Positions 40,822-52,934 of a stretch of DNA of 64,000 nucleotides are shown here, in pieces. Every line of letters starts with the position of its first letter. Positions within the stretch are counted from its first letter, which is position 1. Location: positions 496,001-560,000 of the forward strand of contig SSBO01000004.1 in assembly GCA_005281725.1 (NCBI GenBank), read 5' to 3'. A program made the position numbers and the translations under genes. Source of the DNA: Wuchereria bancrofti. Lineage: Eukaryota > Nematoda > Chromadorea > Rhabditida > Onchocercidae. The notes beneath the pieces are model-generated. The model searched no databases and was not told the DNA's origin. It was given only the letters and a program-made list of their open reading frames with translations.

Positions 40822-40905
40822 TTGAAGCCAGGTGAACCCGGATGTAATAAATGTTTTAATATTACTCAAACAATAATCATCACATTACCAATGGCGAGAT
40901 CTTAG
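40822..40905 (+). pseudogene. Relic or alternative last exon of the collagen gene
   Basis: Directly after the collagen stop, an acceptor (AATTAATTAG) opens a frame in the same phase as the normal last exon. It reads LKPGEPGCNKCFNIT and runs to TAG at 40903. Its second half (40844-40886) is nearly identical to intron 5 sequence at 40590-40632, so it arose by a local duplication that also copied a Gly-Glu-Pro segment. Use as an alternative terminal exon is possible but unproven. Confidence 0.45.
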
Positions 40906-42055
40906 TGGAAATACATAACGTGATGATTAATAGAAATAGACGCAGATCTGGTATTCTTACCTGGAATTTTTTCATTTATCGTGGAATGCAGATAAAAATG
41001 GTAAAACGAAAAGATAGACAAAATAAAATAATAGGTCACTTACTAATCATCATACAGTAAACGGAATGATGTCACATTTTCCATCGTCAAAATTTATAGC
41101 GTAAGCTTCGAAATGTTTTCAAAAGAAGGGTAGTGAAGTTAACATTTATTGTTTGGTTATTTCAATTTTAAGAAACCAGTTTTTTATTCTTTTGTAACAA
41201 TTAATTTCAGTGATTTTAAGTTATTTGAGAGCCTTTAAAATTTCAATAAGATTTTGATTGAAATTTACATTGTCCGTTCATTCCTTAACAGGTATGCATC
41301 ACAAAATGCAATATAATTAATTATCTGTTCGCAGCAACTTTTCGTTTTTTAACAATTTCAAGTTCATTTTTGAATTTTTTGAATGAGTGATTGCAATAAG
41401 TCACTTAGAGAGACAAATGATATCATTTGTACAATTGTGATGGAAGTTTGAGAGTAGTGTTCAATTATGGAATGAATATAAATTGTATAGTTTTGAAAAT
41501 GTTCAACAAATTTTCCAAATTTTATTAAGGACTATTTAATGCAATAGCTTAGTATTTAATTATAGAAATTTAGAAAATTGATTTTTAAATAATTTTCTGC
41601 TTGTAAGTAGATGATTGATTAATACAGACAAATCAATGATATAAAAGTGCAGCCATTCTATGAATGCATAGATATCAGTGATTAATCTTTCTCTCACTTC
41701 TCCTTTGTATTATGAAAAATATATTTGTTATCAATGCAACTCTTATTTTGTCACCAAGCGTTGTTGGCTTGCTTGAAGTTTTGATGACGTAGTTGGATCG
41801 TTAATAGTAAACGTGAACGTTACGTGGTCTCAATGCTTAACATTACAGTTCTGCAGTATTACTAATGAACCGTATAAATTTTCGAACTTTATATTGAAAT
41901 GTGGATACAAAAGGCAAACATTCCATTATCAAACGTAAATGACAATTGTTAAGTGATACCTGAAAATTCATTTTTATGAATTAGACGGCGAACAGGAGCT
42001 GATATAGTATTTTGGGCGGTTAAATCAAAATAAATTACAATTATTCTTCATTCCA
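40906..42055. other. Intergenic stretch between convergent genes
   Basis: About 1.1 kb between the collagen gene (plus) and the membrane-protein gene (minus). I see no supported exon. Their 3' UTRs meet here. Confidence 0.6.
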
Positions 42056-42729
42056 TCATAAAAACTTTTTCGATCCAAGCACAAAATTCGATTTTATGAT
42101 TGAAGTAGACTTCACTTCCGCATTTGAATCAGTGATTCTTTCGCTCACTTGTAATGTTAGTATCAGTCCTGTAAAAGGAGTTACTGCTTGATTACTAATT
42201 ATAATTAAACCTTTGGATAGTTGCATTTAAGTGAATGTAATTACAATTTATAAGATTTTGCTTTAATTTAAACTTTATAACCTGTAAAGAAGATAAGGAA
42301 ATATGCGTAAAAACCCTCGTGTATAGCCGAATAGAGACGCTGCTTCGTTTGTAAACAACGCGAAATAGCAGTAAGCACTCCGATTATAATTGAAAGACGC
42401 AGAAGTTGCCAGATTGTCCGATTTTCATTCCAAAAGCCAGAAATGCTGGAAAGGATTTCACTGATTTTTTGTTTTTCCACGAAGAAAAATTTTTTAGAAA
42501 AAAAAACTTACAGGAAGAATATCCATATAATGAAGACAAGAAGAGTGGAGTAAATAAGACGCTCTGAATAGCTGCAAACTGACAATTGGTGCTTGAAGAT
42601 GTCACCAGCTGATTTGGTGCTTAGTTCAAGATCAACTTTTTGATTCAATGACCTGAAATTTTTTACTTTCATAAATAGAAGCACAACGATAACGGATAAA
42701 TTGATTGAACTACTGGCAATAGAGTTCAT
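42056..42729 (-). CDS. Small membrane protein with about four transmembrane segments
   Basis: Exons 42729-42512, 42445-42282 and 42168-42056 are phase-consistent. Exon 1 has a GTAAGT donor and exons 2 and 3 have good acceptors (CCTTTCCAG, CCTTTTACAG). The product is 164 aa. Hydrophobic segments fall at about 9-22, 58-77, 87-106 and 120-138, separated by short charged loops; the tail after the last one is polar (SERITDSNAEVKS). No signal peptide or known motif is recognised. It could be a small four-pass protein, or the C-terminal half of a nematode seven-pass receptor whose 5' exons lie upstream (a hydrophobic open frame at 43091-43315 is a candidate). I chose the ATG at 42729 because a stop precedes it in frame and an AAAACAAG acceptor-like site abuts it. 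Confidence 0.6.
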
Positions 42730-43090
42730 CTTGTTTTAAATTGACAAAACAAAAAAAAAAGCGTTTTACGATGGTTACTTCACTCAAATTTGTGGCTTAA
42801 TTCCAATCTATAATTTAAATGATTTCAATATCCTTGCATTTTCTGTTTAAATTCTAAAACTTGTGCAAGTACAATTTAGTAATCTCACATGCAATGAACG
42901 TGACTTTCGTCCAACAATTAATTTGCTGTCCAATCGCTACTAATTTGTATTCTCCAATATGCCTCAGAAGTTTTGTTAAAGCAAACAAGCAGACATAGCA
43001 AAATTAAAAAAACGTAATTTTTCTTTTAAATTTAACGATTTTTTATAGTACAAATGTAGGATTACAAGAAATGCAAAACTTATAATGAAA

Positions 43091-43315
43091 TTAGACGAAA
43101 TCTAAAGGAATCAGAAACTGAAGAAAACTGAAACTGTCAAGCTTCATTAATGAAATATACCAAATGTATCCGTGGATCCAAATTGGACTGAACAAGAAGT
43201 CAAATATTTGATAACTGGAAAATGAAGCAATTAAGAGTCGAAAGGAAAAATTAATACGACGCCGAATGATTGCTTCAGTCGGTGATACTTCTTCAGACAC
43301 CAAGAAATATGCCAT
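43091..43315 (-). CDS. Hydrophobic open frame, candidate upstream exon or small gene
   Basis: An ATG-started frame of 74 codons (MAYFLVSEEVSPTEAIIRRR...) with two hydrophobic stretches lies upstream of the four-pass gene on the same strand. A plausible acceptor (ATCATTTTAG) precedes it. I could not join it in phase to the exon at 42729, so it is only a candidate. Confidence 0.2.
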   Translation of the reverse strand: MAYFLVSEEVSPTEAIIRRRINFSFRLLIASFSSYQIFDFLFSPIWIHGYIWYISLMKLDSFSFLQFLIPLDFV

Positions 43316-43622
43316 TATTAGCCAATCTCCTAAAATGATTTTAAAATAATTACTTGATCGGTGATGCATTTTGCCCAAAAAATTTTCCGTTGTCACAAGG
43401 ATATGACTCGTTTAAGGACAATTTTCTTAGTGTGATCATTCATTGTAATATTATCAAAGAAATGTTTTTTGCGGAAAGATATAACATAGTTTAACAGCAT
43501 TTCTTATTAGAAATTTTTTCAAAATTCTATTCAACTGTCCTTGAAATATTTTCAAAGCATTTATCTAAATTTATCTTTAATAATGATAAATTTTTTAATT
43601 AAAAATATAATGGAGAATTTGA

Positions 43623-44883
43623 ATGAAATTATTAATACTAATAATCTTATTGATCATTGGCTCCTATTTGACACCTAAGTTATCTTTCCTCATTTCACTT
43701 TAAATTTTTGAGACAGTAACCGATATATTATTGCAATTCTGTGCTAGGAAGAAGAAGGAAATAGCAGTTGACAGTTCCTGTGTCACACAAACTTCCAAGG
43801 ACGCCCCAGATTTTGAAGCGTTGTATTCAACATCGGCAATGAATGAATGGTGGATCAGAATAATTCATGCTAAAATACTTCGAAGAAGAAAAATTCAATT
43901 TCGTAATTTAATCCATCTATTATTGATTTGGGTTCGAAATTTTCTGTTAAAATTTTTGTGACATTATGTTATAATATAAATTTTTCTCTCAAAAAGATTT
44001 GTTCTACAATGTAGTAAATAATCGAGGAACTTTTTTTGCAACTATTATTTTCTAACCTTGAACCATTTATTATATATTAGACATTTTTTGAAATTTCAGT
44101 TTTACACTTTAATAGGAAGCAAAACTTGTTAAATGATAAAGGGACAAAAAGATCTCACGAAATTAGAACAAAAATGAACATTAAATTAGAACAAACAAAC
44201 TACTCCCAAATTTCTCAAAAATAATTTTTTAAGTGATAAAAGATAATAGAAAATTGAGAAAATTGACATTTATCAAATGTTTCATACTATCAGTAAATTT
44301 TCATCCAAAATTATTTATTTCATGGTATTTATAATGTCATTTTTACTTGATTGTATTTTACCTATTTTCAGAGTTTGGCATACTTGTCATAAACATTTAT
44401 TTATGCATTTACTTATTTTGAACTTTAATAAATTAATGAGATTAATCCAATTTTTGCATTGTCTTCAATTATGCTCAATAACCAGGTAAGAGCAAAAAAA
44501 TAATTCTTCATATTAATAAACCAATCATAAAGCCATTCCTTTTCCAAAGCCATTCCTGTTCCATGTTCTATTCGAAATTTTAAAATTATTCGGTAGCAGT
44601 TATTTTTCAAGTTATTAAAACAATAATGTAATAAATTAATGATGTAATATTATCACATATTCATAGAAAACTGATTATTTTTTGCTTTTCATCTTTGGTC
44701 CGCCAAAGTTCAATTTCACTTTCACATTACACTTTTGATGCATGTTGAAGAGATATATTTCATTTATTTGCCCTTTTCTAAAATATTTAATCTATTCTTG
44801 TTGATATTGTAAGAAATTTTTTAAGTAATACGCAGAAATCAAAACTGAAAAAATTAACTTTTAGAAAGGATAAATCCGCCTGA
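43623..44883 (+). CDS. Candidate small secreted or membrane protein
   Basis: Exon 43623-43678 encodes a textbook signal peptide (MKLLILIILLIIGSYLTP). It joins in phase to 43748-43961, which would end the protein at 89 aa. That second exon is polar then basic and hydrophobic (DSSCVTQTSKDAPDFEAL, later HLLLIWVRNFLLKFL). Alternatively a donor at 43946 leads to exon 44372-44485, which has a strong acceptor (CCTATTTTCAG) and donor (GTAAGA), and then to 44865-44883 with a stop: 128 aa, all phases matching. No family is recognised. The first donor (GTTATC) and the one at 43946 are weak, so this remains tentative. Confidence 0.35.
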
Positions 44884-45265
44884 CACAGTAATATGTTCTT
44901 TATTTATAATAACGAAACGTTATGGAATGATAAAGCATGAAATGGCACTAATATGAGAGAGGAAGAGAAAATATATTCTACCTGATTTCTCTCTTTCTTC
45001 TTTAATTGATTAATACCTTCAAAATGTCCACTTGCCTTTTCTATTCGCTTTATAGTCATTAATTGTTCATTTCATTTCTAATCTTATAGCTTGACTAAAA
45101 CTTAAAGGCTAGTAAAACAAATTTATAACGAGTGATTGCTAAATTTTTGTTTATAAAATCTGGACACTATGATCTAAAGTTACAAAATGTTTTGGCAACT
45201 TCAGAACGCCTGAAACAGAACGCCCGGAATATATTTTCATTGGAGAAGTAAGAGCAGCTGCTTCT

Positions 45266-45499
45266 TCACCCGTCTTCACAGTCTTTCCTACTCAAATCCA
45301 ATTCAGATTTAGAATTTAAACACATCTCAAGCTTTCTAATATTTTTCAACCTTTCGTTTGCTCTATACATGTATCTTTTCTCCTTTCTAACCATAAAATC
45401 TTCCTTTCCATTACAAATTGTAGACAAGCAACTTCCATTGTAAAAAGAACCACTTTTTATTTGCTTATCGTCGAATATCGACATTCCACTCAGTGACAT
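45266..45499 (-). CDS. Isolated 77-codon open frame
   Basis: Starts MSLSGMSIFDDKQIKSGSF and is polar, Lys/Glu-rich with four or five Cys. It starts with ATG directly after an in-frame stop. The composition is more protein-like than neighbouring frames, but there is no recognised domain and no partner exon. May be chance. Confidence 0.2.
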   Translation of the reverse strand: MSLSGMSIFDDKQIKSGSFYNGSCLSTICNGKEDFMVRKEKRYMYRANERLKNIRKLEMCLNSKSELDLSRKDCEDG

Positions 45500-46822
45500 C
45501 TGATCTCATTCGCTTTCTTTTCCTCCTCCCGAAGAGAAAAATTCTTGTAAGAAATCACAAACAAATATTATATTTTAACTCGAATATACTCGTAATCCAA
45601 TCTAATCGATATATCGCGAAAGTTTACATTTATGTCTTATATATCGCTGCCCTTAAACTATTACAGATTTTCAGTTTTTTTTTTGCTCATATTTGTGGGA
45701 TTTATTAGACACCCTTGGAATAAAAATTGTTGGAAGCGGAAATATTTCAGTTTGTCGTGTAAAAAGTTTGATAATGTTAATCGAGAATGCTTTAATAATT
45801 TTGAAATTTTTTGATAGCAGTGATTTTATATAGGTCTAACTCCTCATATATCAAAATTTGAAACAGCATAAGGACATGTGAAACTGCTGGAAACATTATC
45901 AAATAAATCTTATTCTTGCACAGCTGCTTCCATCCAGTAAATAACATTGAAAGAGTTTGTTTATCGCCTAAATATACAAACTTCTTTTACTCCTTCATCC
46001 CATCATTTCTTCACTTCCAACACTAAATTATACATTAATTTATGTATTTCGTTTTTGAAATTTTCATTTGTTTTCCATCATTTGTTAATTTTATTATTTT
46101 TATCCCAGTAATGAATTTCGTTGAAAATTACGAAAATCTTTGCACTTTACATTTTGTTTATGTTTACTAACAAATTTGTTGAAATATAAATGTTACTAAT
46201 TGGACTATTTTAATAAATGAATAGAAATAATAGCAATCATCAAAAATGCTCGAGTCGCCATGGTATATAAACTATATTCTGAAAAAGACTAAAAAAAAAT
46301 TGGGAATATAAAAATTCAATCAATTAAATTTATGTATTTCTGTGCATAAATGTACGAAAATTCATTCATTTGAAGAATTTATTTGAAGCACTAATTAATA
46401 ATTTATGAGAAATAGATGTAATTTAAATAAATTTAATTGACATTTAATCTAAATTTAATTGTTAATTTGAACTATTAAGTATTTTGTTTACTATAATTAA
46501 TTCCTAAATAACTATGGATGTAACATTCTGGTCGAGTGAATCATGTAAAAGTGACGTTAGTGGCTACCTTTTTCAAATTTTTTTAATTTGATTGAAATAA
46601 AAAAGAGAAATTCTGAAGAGGAAGGCAAATTTAAAGTAATAGGTGCAATGTAATGTGAATAGCCTAAGAGAAGTTAGTTCTGACTTGTCATCAAATGTAA
46701 TTATATTATTCATCACTAATCCTCACGATCAATTATCAATAATTTGTCCTTGTCATAGTTCGAAAGCTGAAGAAGAGAAAAAATACTACTATTAAACTGC
46801 ACACATTACTCAATAAGCTTCC

Positions 46823-46928
46823 CGCAGACCTACTTTTGTATCCTCCGGCCTTTGTCTGAATCCCTCGCAGGATCAGTCCTTGCAGGCTTTCGTTTGAATC
46901 CCTCAGAGACTTGCTTTTGAGTCCGTAT
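46823..46928. repeat. GC-richer degenerate tandem repeat, period about 30 bp
   Basis: Three or four units resemble GCAGG..CTTTTGTTTGAATCCCTC. It stands out by base composition from its surroundings and may be a decayed minisatellite or element fragment. Confidence 0.5.
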
Positions 46929-47391
46929 TATGGCATATCTTTCTTATAAAAATGAATTTAATGCGCTCATATTGGCGATTTCTTTTTTCGCATTTAACAG
47001 TGCATATAGCGACAATAAGATTGATTAATTATTTTGAATATCGCATCCTTTAAAGGACAACGCTTGGCTGAAAATCACAATTTCAATTATGAAACTGCTC
47101 CGTTCAAGGCACTTGTTGGTAAGTCAATTGATGGATGAATTCATGCAGTGAAATGATTGTGGTTGGTACCTTTTGAATGATTCATCTGAATGTATCAGAA
47201 CGATGCTTATGTCCATCCAAGTATGACAAAGTTAAAAGAGACAGAAAGTGACAAAAGATGAGAGAAGAAAAGCATATAATTGCAATTAATAAATTTCACC
47301 TTCTACAAGGATACGGACGTTCAGGATACGGATTCTAGAGTTTTATGTGATCTCAACCTGAAGCAAGACATAAAAGTTAGTAAAGTCATGT

Positions 47392-47412
47392 CTCTCTCTC
47401 TCTCTCTCTCTC
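47392..47412. repeat. (CT)n microsatellite
   Basis: About ten TC/CT units; no gene is assigned around it. Confidence 0.85.
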
Positions 47413-48548
47413 TTTCTGTCCCTTTCTATTTTTCGTTCTCATCTACTCCTTCTGCTTAACAGCACATCGACATCATTTATAATTCTAAAAAATGACTGCG
47501 TTTATCTAATTTTTCAGCTATTTTTTTACTCCTTTATCTCTTTCAAATTTATTAAGCTCTTTTCATTTCTGCTTAGCACTTCTAAGTTAACAGTAAAATC
47601 ATTTATCACTGAAAAAAAAATTCCGTTCCGTTTCTAATTTGTCAACTTACCAAATTTGCGACATTCCCAAAATCAGTTTAAATCATAAAGAATGGCAGGT
47701 CTTTTCAACATAATTCGATCATCTTTATTCCATTTGTTTTATTTTACTTCAAATGCACATGCATGCAAAGGTGCATACACATATATACAAATAGTATTTG
47801 GAAAGGGGAATATGAATAGAAGAAAAAAAACTTTGGCTTAAAAATATAGAAGTTTCGCTTCACTAGTAATCATCACTTGATTTCTTTTCCATCTGATATC
47901 TGATATTCTGATAAATACTTCATTATTTGTCACATTCATCAAAAGAACCGACGAAATTGTTAGCTTGGAAATTTTCGGTTAGTCTTATTGACATTGAAAA
48001 CGGTAAAGAATCGGATGACTCTAAATACTAAGATTCCAATGCACATCTAATATCATTAATATTTCTCGGTTGAAATGATCATTGGAACTGTAACAGATTC
48101 AATTTTTAATGAAATTTAAAACGATAACATGTTACTAATGAATCTTTAATTTCACACTTTTCCTCTAATACTTGATAAAGTTATCACTAATGAATAGCAA
48201 TAAAATACTATTTGTCATAAAAATATAATATTTAAATTAAAATAATTGGGTGTTAATAAAACGAAAAGTGTAAAAGTTAAGATATAGTTTATCAGTTCTG
48301 CAAATTGTCCTTGAATCTTAATCAGAGGAAATACTGTTACATGGTCACTTTCTCCGGTAAAATCAAACTTTTCTTTTTCGTTGAACTTAATAAATTTAAC
48401 TTAATTTCTCAGCTCTTTCAAACTTCTCTTGGTTCTAAATTCTCTTAATTTTATTTTTGCAGGATGGGAAGTTTTAACGAAGTGGTTAATTTTTAAAATA
48501 TTCTCCTGGTGTTTCTATTGATAGCTAACATATGTGATGATAGACTCC

Positions 48549-48602
48549 TACTAATAAATAAAATACTAATAAATAAAATACTAATAAAAGTACTAATAAA
48601 TT
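48549..48602. repeat. Tandem repeat, 15-bp ACTAATAAATAAAAT unit
   Basis: Three to four units; the last is altered to ACTAATAAAAGT. Confidence 0.8.
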
Positions 48603-49745
48603 GACCTCTTTTATCTGCTACCCAATTCTTGACCTTCTCCATTAAAAATGCAATCATTTCAACAGTTAATAATTCAATTTGTATTTTCTTCTTGAGATTT
48701 TTATAGAATAAAAATAGTCTCTAACGATTAGTCTATCAGAAATTCTTGATAACCACTTTTTAATGATCTAAGTTTTGTTATTATCACAATCGGTTTTCAT
48801 TTTATCAGTGTGCAGGTAACATTAGTAAGGTTTTCCATTTTGTCTATTAACTTGTCGATTTGAATGAAATGATTACGTATGCATACGTATTATCTTCAAA
48901 CTGTTCTAAAGCTTTCTTGAATTTCAAAATAAATTGCAAAACTTTACTAGTTTTACTAAACTTTAGTAGATTTACTATATTTAAGTTTTCATTTGTTTGA
49001 AACTTGTTTCAATGCTTGTCTTGTACTACAAACCAGTCCAAAAATTTTTAAAAAATTAGGAGCAAGTTTTTGCGTAATGTTTTAAAACATATCATTTAGC
49101 AAAAATCTTGAGCAGAAGAGATTTTAATACCACTTTTTTAAATGTTTTTATTTTTTACTTCCCTAATTATGCTTATTCAAATTCATATATGATGGATTTT
49201 AATTTTGTTTAAGTTTATCAGATCTAATTTAGTAGACAGGTTAAAATTTTATATTTATATTTAGAAGTTCTTTTATTCAAAATTGACGCAGCTTTTTCTT
49301 TTTTCAGCACATCGATTATGAATAGTATTTTTTGTGACAAAGCGCACTTCGTAATATGTGATGTGTTTTCATTTTTATTTTTAATGGAGTAAAAGATGTC
49401 CAAATAAGCCATTGTGATTAACATTAGTTATGATGATTTGCTCAGCAGAATAACCTTTTTCTTTTTTAAAAACGCCAAACTAACATCGTTCAATATTCTG
49501 TTTAAACGATCATTTCGAATATTTCATTTAACGTATCTCACAACATTCTAATGACAATTGCTATTTCTTTATCAGAATACTTGTTACTTTGTTCTTCGAT
49601 TTACTTTTCTTACTTATATGTGACAAGTTATAATTTCTAAACAAATCCCCGGTTAGCATTAAAACTTAAAACTTAGTGCCACTGTTATTTTATTCCTCAG
49701 TTCTAAAACCAAGAAATAGTTTTTGGGGAAAAAAATCCAATTTCG

Positions 49746-49794
49746 AAAAATATGAAATGAAGTCTTTCAGAAAAATATGAAATTAAGTCTTTCT
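49746..49794. repeat. Two-copy 25-bp tandem duplication
   Basis: AAAAATATGAAATGAAGTCT is followed at once by a copy with two or three changes. Confidence 0.85.
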
Positions 49795-52700
49795 GCTGAA
49801 TTTAGATCGATTCTCATGTGAATAAATTTCAATTTATACCCACAAATATTTGAACGAATCCCATTATCACCCATTTTCAAAACAAATTTAAAATTGTTTT
49901 TTTAGTATTTTAAAAACTACAAATTTTATTCGTGTCAACTACATGCTGAAAAGGGCTTAAATAGTTGTTTGTATAAGGCAAATAATTGCTTTAGTTGCTA
50001 ATAGCTAATATGAATGATTAACAGGTAATATGAATGATTAGTAGGAATTATTTTACGTCTGCAAAATCTTGAAATTGTGGTCAGAATGTCGAGAAGTTAA
50101 AATCAGAAAATGGTAAAAGGGACAATTAAGTAAAGTTAGTTTACAACTGAAAAATTAAATTTCATTCGGACATCGACATTTTCCTCTTTGCTTGTAAAGA
50201 TAAATTAGCTCATATTAATCAAAAAGTTTTCGAATGTTTTTATCCTAAACTTTTTAGTTAATATTCATCAAGTTTCCATGTTCAAATATCATCAGACTTA
50301 ATCTTCAAATAATTTGTCGAAATTGTTTTCCTACTGTCATTGCTGCTCATTAACACTTCGAAAGCCATCTGCAATCAGAGAAAGCAGTTGACAGAGTGTG
50401 AAAGTGAAATGGTCCCTTCGAAAATTTTCAGCTTGAGATATATTGCATTTATTTTAAAAAGTTTCCAGTTCAGATGGTTTGAATTATTGCGTTCAATGCT
50501 AACTTCTAAGTCCCTTTCAATCATTTCCAAGCATTTCTTAACAGTTCGACATTGGCATTTTATCAGCTTTGCTATTTGTTTTGCTTAATTTTCGAAATCA
50601 GACGATCTATGCGACAACTGATAATAATTGATTGCAAACAATGCTGCAATCAAATGTATTGTTCTTATGCTAATGCCATTTGCAATTGCATCTTATAAAT
50701 TTGCATTTGTCGAATAATGCGAACATAAAATACTTTACGATGATTTGCTTTCGAAACAGTCGAGAATATGTAATTTTTATGCGAGGGTTATTTTTATTTC
50801 AGAATCATTGAAGATATATTAATTAAAATTTCCTATAAATCCAACCAAAGATCAAGTATTTCATTCAAAAGTCTTGATTAATTATTGAAAAGAGAAAGAT
50901 TTATGGGAACAATAGTTTTTTATACACACTTTGCTATTTTATTGGACACTTTTTGAATTTCACTGCTTAGCAAATTTATGGTTTAATGCAAAAGATATTT
51001 GCATAATTATTGAAGAAAATTTGTTACGTTGTAACATTTTATTGGTCACTCTCTTTTCGATGCAAATTTGAAAACCGAACTTTGTTTCCGCTTTTCTGAG
51101 AAAATATTATTCCGTAATATCAGCACAACACAGCTCTAAAACCCATCACTTTTCTTCGAAAAACTCAATATTCTCTAAAAAGTTTTCAACTTTGTATTAA
51201 CTATTTTTATTTTTCAATTTTTTATTTATAAAAAATAATAAAGTGTTTAAATTTTTAAACATTTACCGTAGCAGCTGAGGATGGTTTTTCTTTTCTTTAA
51301 ATCATTTTAAAAATTAAATACTGTCAGAATCAGTGAAAATACCAAATGAAGCTAATTAGTTATAATTCTAGCATAATTAAATTTCAAGCTCATTTAATTG
51401 GACAACTAAATGTGTGATTATTAAAAGACTGTTGGCTTTATTATTGCTGATCAGTTTAAGAATGACTTGGCTTGTAAGAGGGAAAACAGGAAAAAACTGG
51501 GCCAGCAAAAACAAAATTTAACAGTTAAATCGTTTAGATATTTTCCTAAAGTTAAAGGGTACAAGCAATGTTTATCACTTCTGAAGTTAGGATAAGATCA
51601 AAATAAGTTAAACAAAAGGCAAAATAACCTTCCAAATACGCTAAATTAAAATGAATAGTTTCGTACTTGCATGAATCACTTTTAGGCATCTAATTTGTAC
51701 TGCATCAAGCGTAAATTGTCATTAAAAAAATGAAAACCAACAGAAAAACTTTAATGATTCCGGTTAAAGTGTAAAAAACCGGATCAAGTTAGAACGATAT
51801 GTTTGCCTTTTCTTCCCAATTCCTATGCTTATTAGTGGTACTCATTGGAAATTCTTCTCGGAGAAATATTTTTTCCTTAGAAAAGATAAAAAAAAACATT
51901 AAAGAAGTATTGAAGTTACTATGAAGTTGCAATACCAAACATTTTAAGACTTTTATTAGTTGTTAAATACATGAAAGTAGCAAAATATCGTAAAATACCT
52001 CGAGAATTTGTTTATAAAAGTACTCTATAACCGAGAATAACTGAGAAAGAATAATTCTTTTAGAGTGTCCAAAGGTTTATTCCGTGAAATTCTGATAAGT
52101 TCTGAAATTTACCTTTCGATCTTTTCGTAATTGCTTCCCATCGTGCACTAATTGGTATAAATGGATGGTTTGTGAGAACGTTTGCTAACTATGAAGAAGA
52201 ATTTCATTTTTGCGGTCTTCCTGCACTGGAACTCCTAACTTTCTGTATTATTTCTCTTCTCTTCGTTAACTTCCCAACTAATCATGTTTTATCGAAAAGC
52301 AACTGTTCCCGAGTTGTACTGTTCCCGCTAGAACAATCATATGTCTATCATTCAGTGAGTTAATAGCCGTAATGGATTAGTCCATTAATTTAATTAATCA
52401 TCAGTCCATTAATTTAATTATCCCACTAATTAGCTGAATTATTATTGCCGTATTATATTCCAACTCCAAAAAGATATTTTCTCTGCTAATCGAGAAAAGT
52501 AGTAGTAATCTTTTCGTGGCAAGACGATACTGAAGTGAAAATTATCATTCGGAAAGTGATAAGGAAATGAATCGGATATAGAATCCACATTGACTCTTTT
52601 CAAAAAGTGAATTGTATATCATAGAACTGTTGGAAGTCGAATGAGTTGAAATTCTCGCATAGCGGAAGAAATAGCTTTTAAATGACTTCCAAAAAACTTT

Positions 52701-52846
52701 AAATGGTAGCGTTAAGTTAAAATTCAATTTAATTTGAGAGTAATAAAAGACTGTAAAATTTAGAATGCATCTGAAATAATGTTTATCAGTGTAAAAAAAT
52801 GAAGTGAAAACCTACTTCTGAGCAACTCATTGCTTCTTTGTTTTTC

Positions 52847-52848
52847 AG
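52847..52848 (+). promoter_or_regulatory. Probable trans-splice acceptor of rapsyn
   Basis: TTGCTTCTTTGTTTTTCAG is an excellent acceptor with no upstream exon visible. A second one (GTTACTTCAG) ends at 52881. Use of the second would remove the short upstream ORF. Confidence 0.5.
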
Positions 52849-52857
52849 ACAAAAGGA

Positions 52858-52902
52858 ATGAATAATTGTTCGTTACTTCAGAAGGTGTGTCAACGTTTCT
52901 AA
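52858..52902 (+). promoter_or_regulatory. Upstream ORF in the rapsyn leader
   Basis: A 14-codon ORF starts 10 bases after the first acceptor. Its TAA overlaps the next ATG (TAATG at 52900-52904). If the first acceptor is used, this ORF would precede the rapsyn start and could limit translation. Confidence 0.4.
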
Positions 52903-52934
52903 TGGGTATTAGAATCCAGGACAATTGCATATCG

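Larger units (their letters stand above)
44884..52857. other. Long stretch without a supported gene
   Basis: About 8 kb. It contains an isolated 77-codon ATG frame (45266-45499 minus), a coding-like minus-strand segment near 50340-50588, short tandem repeats (46823-46928, 47393-47413, 48549-48602, 49746-49794), and several lone good acceptors (for example before 48465, 49305 and 50802) followed by short open frames. None could be chained into a convincing gene. Confidence 0.5.

Noticed and set aside
49224..49424. 66-codon minus-strand frame
   Set aside because: Composition like neighbouring chance frames; a competing short plus-strand frame after a good acceptor is equally weak.
52172..52363. 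Open plus-strand frame ending at a GTGAGT donor
   Set aside because: No ATG and no usable acceptor after the upstream in-frame stop; no partner exon.
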